Shown: positions 57,170-64,000 of the stretch, piece by piece
How positions within the stretch are numbered: the stretch's first letter is position 1
Layout of the letters: each line of letters opens with the position of its first letter
Assembly (NCBI RefSeq): GCF_040939455.1
Contig: NC_134106.1
Span: forward strand, 87,737,001-87,801,000
Length of the DNA: 64,000 bases
Origin: Microcebus murinus
Taxonomy: Eukaryota; Chordata; Mammalia; Primates; Cheirogaleidae
Reading direction: 5' to 3'
The notes under the pieces: generated by a model
The model's database searches: none
The model's input: the letters and a program-made list of their open reading frames with translations, nothing else
What the model was told of the DNA's origin: nothing
Position numbers and translations under genes: made by a program

Positions 57170-57700
57170 AGACTGAGTACTTACTATGTGCCAGCCAGAT
57201 GATATGTTAACACTTCATCCACATTGTCCCATGTTATCTTTTAGAGACAAGTTCTTGCTCTGTTGTCCAGGCTGGAGTGTAGTGGCATGATCATAGACCA
57301 TAGCTCACAGCAGCCCCAAACTCCTTGGCTCAAGCAGTCTTCCCACCTCAGTCTCCTGAGCAGCTGGGACCACAGGCACTGGCCATCACGCCCAGCTATT
57401 TTTTTATTTTTTAATTTTTTCTAAGGACAAGGTCACGCTATGCTGCCCAGGCTGATCTCAAACTCCTGTTCAATTGATCCTCCTGCCTTGGCCTCCCAAA
57501 GTGCTGGGATTACAGACTTGAGCCAACATGCCCAGCCCTGCCTTCTCTCATTTGAGTCTCATTCCCTATTTGGCAAGTTCAACTGCAATCTCAGTTTGTA
57601 GGTGAAGGAAAGGAGATGAACAATTTGCCAGAGATCCATGCCAAATCCAGGAATGTTTGGTCTTAGAACCAATGCCCTTTCCTCTTGATCACAATGTCCT
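57170..57700 (+). repeat. MIR split by an Alu
   Basis: 57170-57236 ('tacttactatgtgccagcca', 'cacttcatccacattgtccc') and 57540-57700 ('tttgtaggtgaaggaaagga') appear to be two halves of one MIR, interrupted by the Alu at 57237-57537. Confidence 0.6.
57237..57537 (-). mobile_element. AluJ-type SINE, antisense
   Basis: Antisense Alu: 'agagacaagttcttgctctg', 'tgtccaggctggagtgtagt' ... 'cctcccaaagtgctgggatt', ending 'aacatgcccagcc'. Old, with a weak poly-T head; no clear target duplication. Confidence 0.93.
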
Positions 57701-57704
57701 CTTG

Positions 57705-58140
57705 GGTGTGTGTCTGCAAGTTCTCTGAAACCAAGGATTTATAACTGCTCCACGCCATACCAAACAAATAGCAGGATGTAATTGGGCTGAAGGATGTATA
57801 TACAGAAGCAGACAGAATGGTACCTCATAATGGTAATAGGATTGGCGATCACAATATAAAAGTCTTTGATATTGCTATATGCACTTTCACGTACAACATT
57901 TCATCAGTTCCCCGTGTCAGCCCTTTGAGTTAGGTTGGAGTAGAAAAGATTAAATAATGTTGGCGCTCAGTCACATAATGAGGATAGCTATGTTCTGAGT
58001 TTACACAATCCCATTAATACTTAGGACAACCAGTGAGGTCAGAATTAGAATTAGAACTCCCATTTTGCAGACAAAGACAGTGAGACCCAGTGCAGTGAAG
58101 TTACCTGTCCAAGGTCACCCAGGGAGAGCTGGGTCTACCT
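57705..58140 (+). repeat. MIR fragments in mostly unique sequence
   Basis: 58050-58125 ('actcccattttgcagacaaa', 'tgtccaaggtcacccaggga') is clear; 57890-57940 weaker. Confidence 0.6.
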
Positions 58141-58960
58141 GTCCAAACCCACCCAGGGAGGATGGGCTTGTCCCGAGCCCTGCCCTGCACCATCATGTGA
58201 CATTCCCTCTCCTTGGCCAGAGCTTGCTTCTTGAAGGTGCTGGAGCTCAGAGAAGGGGGACAGAGGCCACCAGAACCGTCAGATAAGGCCTGTGAGAGGG
58301 GACACTGAGCAGAGGCTAGGGGAGGAAGACTGAATATTTTCTCTGCAAAAGTGGCCCACAGGAAGCTTTGGTTATAAAAGGAAATGCCTAAGTGCTCACT
58401 TTGGGAGGTGTCCCCCATGTTCGCCTGGGTCAGTAGTCAGGCCTAGAGGCCCCGCTATTTCCTGGCCAGTTTGCCGCGCACACTTGGCCCTGTGTAATCT
58501 GGGGAATGAAGCTGCAGTTAATTAGTTCTATTTACTGCAATTGCCTGTCATTCCCTTGCAACTCAAACTTCACGCTTTCTACCTCTCCACATTTGATCTA
58601 AGGAAAGAGCAAACCACCCTGCCTCCGGATGCTGCCTACTGGGCTTATGCTGCTCTCCCGAAGACTGTGCAGTTTTAGCCCTAATTACGCTAAGCACTTT
58701 CAGTTGCCCTCCTGCTTCTCAGAGGCACCTCTGCGTTTCCAGCTTTCCCAACCAAACTTTGTATTTTTGAAATACCTGTCACTGCTCGGCCATCTGAAGC
58801 TTTTTTGCTCCCTTCTCATGCAGCCCTCCTGAAAAACAACTTCACTTTTTTTATGCAGTTTCATTCACATTTGTGAAAGTCATTACAGATGAAGAAAGAT
58901 CCAAGAATATCATCACTGGGAAAAAACTTTGGTAAAATGCACAGTTAGCCTGGGCCTGGA
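58141..58960. other. Unique sequence
   Basis: Nothing recognised; some non-repetitive GC-balanced stretches at 58430-58560. Confidence 0.4.
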
Positions 58961-58964
58961 ACTC

Positions 58965-59080
58965 CAGGGAAGAAACTGAGGCTCAGAGAGAAGGACTCTG
59001 CCCCGTCGCACAGCTTCTTAGCGGAGGGGCAGGTGGGCACCTGGCTCTCTGACTGCAGGTCTAGAGCTTTTCCCACCACA
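58965..59080 (+). repeat. MIR
   Basis: 'agggaagaaactgaggctca', 'cccgtcgcacagcttcttag'. Confidence 0.7.
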
Positions 59081-59369
59081 ACAGCCCTTTGGCTACTTCT
59101 GTTTTCAAAAGAGATGACAATCCTATGAGACTTCTTCCAATCTGTTCTCTAGATTGATGACATTTTTTCTAACTAGTGAAATGCCGACTTACATGTTTAC
59201 TTATTATTTTGACAAAAATTTAGTGAGCAAACTTGGGCGCTACAACTGTTTTATGAGGCTTCCTAATTTTCCCGAGTTTTTGAGGTTCTGTAGTGGACGC
59301 ACGTTACTCATGTTGACTGCCCCACTGTGACCAGCGACTTCCCCAACTGGTAGGGTTCTCAGTCACATG

Positions 59370-59800
59370 ACCTGCCTCTCCTGACAAAGAACTGTCAGGT
59401 GGTCTGGCCTGGCCAATCAGATCTCTCCATTTCCTAGGGCAATGACTGATTGGTCCTGTCCGGCTCTGACACTGATTTCTTGGCAGGACTCTGGCTATAC
59501 TCGGGCAGAGAGGGGTTTTTTTCTCTCCCTGGATGGCATGTTCTCTGAGATGATATATGCTTAGATACTGTTGGCCATTTTTGCCTCATGTGGAAAGGGA
59601 CGATTCTGGGGATAAAAATAATACTGAGGAAAACAGAGCAGTGAAAGCGAGCAAGAGAGGGCGGCCCGCTGATATTCCTTAAGTCCTTGCATATAGCTCT
59701 GCCCGAATCTAGATCAAATCTAGACTCTCCCAGTTTTATAAGCCAATAAATTCTTTTTATGGCTTATGTGGGATTGCTTGGGTTATCATTCTGTCTTAAA
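59370..59800 (+). repeat. Possible LTR fragment
   Basis: Ends 'cccagttttataagccaata' 'aattctttttatggcttatg', like the poly(A)-signal end of an old ERVL/MaLR LTR. The family is uncertain. Confidence 0.35.
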
Positions 59801-60157
59801 GAAACTGGAAATATTACAGGCTAAATGCTTTGCCCAAAGTCACATGGTTAGGAGACAGCAGGTTTGTGGTTGAAAGCAATGCCCTTCTCTGAGCCCACGT
59901 TCCTTCTTCTAGGCCAGGCTGCTCTGCACAACACCAGGCATTGTGAAAGATGTTGCTAGAGAGGTGCAAAGGGTACATAAGACATTTTACACGCATTTTT
60001 TTTCCTTCATAAAGTGGTAAAGAAAGGTGTGCAAGCCACTAACTCCTGCAAGGAAACAAATGCTATGCTCATGATACATGACCCATGAGAGCACAGAGGT
60101 GAAAGGGAGAAGGGAGTAATTCTGTTCAAGGGTGGCTGGGCAGACATCTCAAGTACT

Positions 60158-60604
60158 GGTGTGGTTGAATTGCGTCCTCCATAATGATTTGTTGAAGTCT
60201 TAACTTCTGGTACCTCTGAATGTGACCTTGTTTGGAAACAGGGTCTTTGCAGATGCAATTAAAATGTAAGCTGAGTCCCTTAATCCAATGTAATTGGTGT
60301 CTTCATAAGAAGAGAAGAACAGACACAGAGACAGACACACAGAGAGGAGAATACAATGTGAAGACATGGACACATAGAGGATATATGGCCATGGAATGGT
60401 GGAGGCAGAGATTGGAGTGATGCAGCTGCAAGTCCAGGACTGCCTGGGATTGGCAACAAACACTAGAGATAGGAGAGAGAAAATGGCCCTGCCAGCAGCC
60501 TTGATTTCAGACTTCCGATCTCCAGAACTGCTAGAGAATAAACGTCTGTTGTTTCCAGCTAGTTTGTGGTAACTTGTTATGGCAGCCCTAGGAAAATGAC
60601 ACAA
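60158..60604 (+). mobile_element. MaLR solo LTR (MLT1-type)
   Basis: 'tgtggttgaattgcgtcctc', 'gaatgtgaccttgtttggaa', 'ggcagagattggagtgatgc', 'cttgatttcagacttccgat', 'agagaataaacgtctgttgt', 'ggcagccctaggaaaatgac'. Same layout as 40139-40590. Confidence 0.85.
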
Positions 60605-61325
60605 GTATATGACACCTAATGGACCATGAGGTCTGAGTGGTGTTGGGCAGAGGGATGGGGAGAGAGCATGTGAGAGGCAATAATAGCACACCAACCTCCC
60701 ATACCATGCACTTGGCAGTGTCTGGAACCTGGGCTTGCAGGCAGGACATTGCAACTGTGAGGTTGAAATGCTTGATTGTAATTGAATTTTGGAGGATGGA
60801 GGTTACCAGGTAAAGGTGCTACCTGGCTACTGCTGACCCACTTTGCCCTTCCCAACAAAGCTTTTGTAGGGCAGGTATTTTAAGTCTTCCTAGTTCTTCA
60901 GCGTAGAGAACCTTTATACAAATACACCCCTCTACTGTTAATACTTTCTGCCCTCTCATTATTTAGACTCCAAGCATGCTTCCAATTCTGAGGAGAGAAG
61001 CAGTCCTCCAAAAGTGGCACCTGGGGTGACAGTACTGTGTCTCTGCCCACACAGGTGCAGCGGTGTGGAGCTGGGCCTCCCAGGTGCACATCAGAGATGG
61101 ACTGCAAGGCTGCCAAGGAGGCAACAGGAACAGCAAATAAGTCTTTTGCTATCATTCTCTGGGTTCTGTGAGTGTCGCTTATCTGCAAGGAGTTTGCTTT
61201 TTAATAGCAAACTATAATGACACGTGCTTTTAGAAGAGACATTCATGGCTTATGGAAAATCCATGTGCTTCACCATATCTGCCAGCCTCCTTGAAGACAG
61301 ACAGTGGCATGCAGCTAGTTCAGGG
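60605..61325. other. Unique sequence
   Basis: Nothing recognised. Confidence 0.4.
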
Positions 61326-61329
61326 AAAT

Positions 61330-61580
61330 GGTTATGAGCAAAAGGGAGTGTAGGTCATCCCTGAGCTCTCCTCCTCCAGCCTCAGACACCTGCTCTAGAT
61401 GGTAAAGCTACAAGACATGAGACTGAACCCCTATACTGCCACTTGGAAGGGATCTGCCTGGAAGAACTGCTGTATTCACAGCAAACTTGGGGTGACCAAA
61501 GTCATAAACCTTTATGTGGTAAGCAACTGATTTTTCTTGGGTTTGTTACAGTAACACATTAACAACTGAACTAATATATA
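61330..61580 (+). repeat. MaLR-like LTR 3' portion
   Basis: 'ataaacctttatgtggtaag', 'ttgggtttgttacagtaaca', 'acaactgaactaatata'. Confidence 0.45.
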
Positions 61581-62159
61581 CTTCAGATGTTTCGGAACAA
61601 AATATCAGAATGACGCTTATGTCCTTCTTTTATGTCAAAAGACTCCCAGCTCTGTGAACATGTCTGTCATGCCTCTAATATGGTGTGCTCCCTTAATACA
61701 TTGAGGGTTTATGGAATTAACTGGAGGATTAAAGCTGGAGTGAGCTCAGGCTCATCTAGCTTGATTCTCTCATTTCACCTGAGCTCTCATTGTAAGCAGG
61801 TGGCAGGTCCGAACCAAGGCACTGGGCTCCTGAATTGAGGCCTTCCACTGCGTCTTGTGCTGTACAACAGCCTGACATGCAGACTGCTCTTGTCTCACAG
61901 GTGTGTCTGCGAGAATACCGGCCGCAGGCTGACACCTCTTTACCACACTGACAGCCTCTGTGCTCTGGTGAGAATTCATAACCGCTCCAGGAAAGTTTTA
62001 GTGTTAAATGTGGCTTATATGTAGAGTGGCCATGTAACGAATGATATACACCAAGATGCTTTGGGGAGTGAACGTGGCACTATTGATAATTACTCTGGGA
62101 AATCAAGTGTGAACCTGAACTGTGTTGAGTACATTGGGACACATGGCCATCCCAATGAG
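61581..62159. other. Unique sequence
   Basis: Nothing recognised; flank of the truncated L1. Confidence 0.35.
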
Positions 62160-62172
62160 AAGTGGCTTTAGT
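62160..62172 (+). repeat. Left target-site duplication of truncated L1
   Basis: AAGTGGCTTTAGT, identical to 63057-63069. Confidence 0.93.
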
Positions 62173-62206
62173 CTCTCCCATTCAAGTACTTACAAGCTCA
62201 ACCCTC
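62173..62206 (-). pseudogene. Antisense 5S rRNA-like fragment at the L1 5' junction
   Basis: Read on the minus strand, this 34-nt stretch contains AGTACTTGAATGGGAGAG and, before it, AGGGTTGAGCTTG. These match the 3' part of vertebrate 5S rRNA (AGGGTCGGGCCTGG...AGTACTTGGATGGGAGAC) at roughly 80% with one gap. It lies between the left target duplication and the L1 body, so it arrived with the insertion. It is too short to be a gene. Confidence 0.55.
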
Positions 62207-63056
62207 AACCCCATTAAAAAGTGGGCAAAGGACATGAACAGAAGCTTTTCAAAAGAAGACAGACTAATGGCCAACAAACGTGAAAAAATGCTCAATATCT
62301 CTAATCATCAGGGAATTGCAAATCAAAACTGCAATGAGATATCACTTATTCCAGTGAGAATGTATTTCATCAAAAAGTCCCAAAACGATAAATGTTGGTG
62401 TGAATGTGGAGAGATAGGAACACTCATACACTGCTGGTGGGACTGCAAACCAGTGCAACCTCTGTGGAAAGTAATATGGAGATACCTCAAAGAGCTACAA
62501 GTAGAACTACTATTTGATCCAGCAATCCCATTACTGAGCATCTACCCAAAGGACAAAAAGACATTCTATAAAAAAGACACCTGCACTTGAATGTTTATAG
62601 AAGCACAATTCACAATGGCAAAGATGTGGAAACAACCTAAGTGCCCATCAATTCATGACTGGATTAATAAAAAGTGGTATATGTATACTGTGGAGTTCTA
62701 CTCAGCCACAAAAAACAATGGTGATCTAGCACCTCTTGTATTATCCTGCATAGAGCTGGAGCCCATTCTACTAAGTGAAGTATCCCAAGGATGGAAAAAC
62801 AAGCACCACATGTATTCACCATCAAATTGGTATTAATTGATCAACACTTACGTGCACATATGGTAGTAACATTCACCAGGTGTTGGGCAGGTCAGGGAGA
62901 GGAAGGGATGTATATAGTCACACCTAATAGGTGCGGTGCGCACTGCCTGGGGGATGGACACACTTGTAGCTCTCACTCGGGTGGGGAAAAGGCAATATAT
63001 GTAACCTAAACATTTGTACCCCTGTAATATTCTGAAATTAAAAAGAATGTTTTAAA
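62205..63056 (+). mobile_element. 5'-truncated L1 (ORF2 C-terminus plus 3'UTR)
   Basis: Begins in ORF2 at KKWAKDMNRSFSKED and continues through the Cys-rich end (CWCECGEIGTLIHCWWDC). A stop at 62588-62590 interrupts the frame, which resumes to 62836. A G-rich 3'UTR and impure A/T tail follow. Perfect 13-bp duplications bracket it together with the 5S-like head. It resembles the same portion of the full-length L1 at 7650-8514, with different 3'UTR detail, so it is another subfamily. Confidence 0.93.
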
Positions 63057-63069
63057 AAGTGGCTTTAGT
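63057..63069 (+). repeat. Right target-site duplication of truncated L1
   Basis: AAGTGGCTTTAGT after the A-rich tail. Confidence 0.93.
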
Positions 63070-63129
63070 GAAAAGAAGAAAATCTGATGAAATTTGAATT
63101 TGCTCACAAGTTGAGGGGTCTAGGAAGGA

Positions 63130-63260
63130 GTGTTTATGACCTGTCTTTATTAATTATGGACTCTGTGACCTTGAACAAACTGCTTTGGAGGGTTTCAGTT
63201 GCTCATCTTTAAAAAGGGAATAGTGATTAATCCTTACAACAATGTTGTGAAAATGTATGT
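63130..63260 (+). repeat. MIR
   Basis: 'ggactctgtgaccttgaaca', 'tcatctttaaaaagggaata', 'ccttacaacaatgttgtgaa'. Confidence 0.75.
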
Positions 63261-63421
63261 GAAAGTGTATTAATTGTGATCCTCTATAATGCTTTCATTT
63301 ATTCTTATCCCTGTGTTAACATTGGTGTTGTTATGATTGTCCTTTTTTGGTGAATTAAATCTGGGTTTCTCCACCTGTGCTTCTTGCTAGAATTATCTGG
63401 GAAGATTTATCAAATAAATGC

Positions 63422-63806
63422 TGTATTATTTTGGCTGGGCTGCTACAGCAAAGAACCATTTAGACCGGGTGGCTTAAACAACAGATATTTATTATCTCAC
63501 AATTCTGGAGGCCAGAAGTCCGGGATCAAGGTCCCTTCTGAGGCCTCTCTCCTTGACTTGCAGCTGGCTCTGTTATCCGTGTGTACTCACATGGTCTTCC
63601 TTTGTGCATCTGGGCTCAAATTCCTTCTCCTCATAAGGACGCCAGTCACATCGGGTTAGGGATCATACTAACGTCCTCATTGTAAATTAATTACCTCTTT
63701 AAAGACCCTATCTCTAAATACAGTCACATTCAGAGGGCTAGGGGTTTGGGCTTAAAGGATATCAATTCTGCAAGGGGGATGGTGGGGTGCCCAGTTCGGC
63801 ACATAA
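63422..63806 (-). mobile_element. MaLR-type LTR (MLT1-like), antisense
   Basis: 'tgtattattttggctgggct', 'tttattatctcacaattctg', 'gaggccagaagtccgggatc', 'ctctaaatacagtcacattc', ends 'cagttcggcacataag'. Confidence 0.75.
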
Positions 63807-64000
63807 GTGCCTTCCCCTACCCCACAATTGCTCGTATCTATCAAGGCCAAAAACCATTGTATTGAAGGAATTTCAAGATTATTAATGATAAAATAAGTCA
63901 GAGATATTTCCAGCCAATATAATGCAGAATCTAGCATCAAATTTCAAGTCCTTTCTTGCCGAGGGAAGCTGCATGAACCTGACTGAATGGCTCCGAGTCT
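63807..64000. other. Unique sequence to window end
   Basis: Nothing recognised. Confidence 0.35.

Overview
This is eukaryotic, mammalian DNA: long introns, four small exons with GT/AG borders, and dense interspersed repeats (L1, Alu, MIR, L2, MER5, Tigger, MaLR). Alu elements place it in a primate. The youngest Alu (43078-43414) has an expanded A-rich linker and the left-to-right layout I associate with strepsirrhine (lemur/loris) Alus. I saw no tRNA-derived galago-type SINEs, so a lemur is my best guess. There are no operons, CRISPR arrays or prokaryotic genes.

The only host gene I can support is CLNK (cytokine-dependent hematopoietic cell linker, SLP-76/BLNK family) on the minus strand. 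Four consecutive coding exons read 5' to 3' as 25702-25730, 14756-14793, 11234-11378 and 9897-10003. All are open and have compatible splice phases. Together they give 319 nt from the N-terminal, tyrosine-bearing part of the adaptor. The earlier exon(s) with the start codon and the later exons (proline-rich region, SH2 domain) were not found and may lie outside the window. Most of the window is therefore CLNK intron plus 5' sequence.

Layout: 1-9.3 kb holds a 6.58-kb full-length but dead L1 with 15-bp target duplications, lying between two ~226-bp arms of an inverted repeat. 9.4-26 kb holds the CLNK exons, with MIR/L2 copies, a ~910-bp solo LTR with 6-bp duplications, two Tigger-type DNA elements and a 93-codon unidentified ORF. 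26-43 kb is mostly old repeat and unique sequence with two minisatellites (24-bp and 48-bp units). 43-58 kb has three Alus, an old L1 3' end, and a ~430-bp polypurine tract. 58-64 kb has MaLR LTRs and a 5'-truncated L1 whose 5' end carries what looks like an antisense 5S rRNA fragment inside the target duplications.

Repeat family names come from recognition by eye. Boundaries of MIR, L2 and MaLR copies are good to a few tens of bases. Boundaries given with target duplications are exact.
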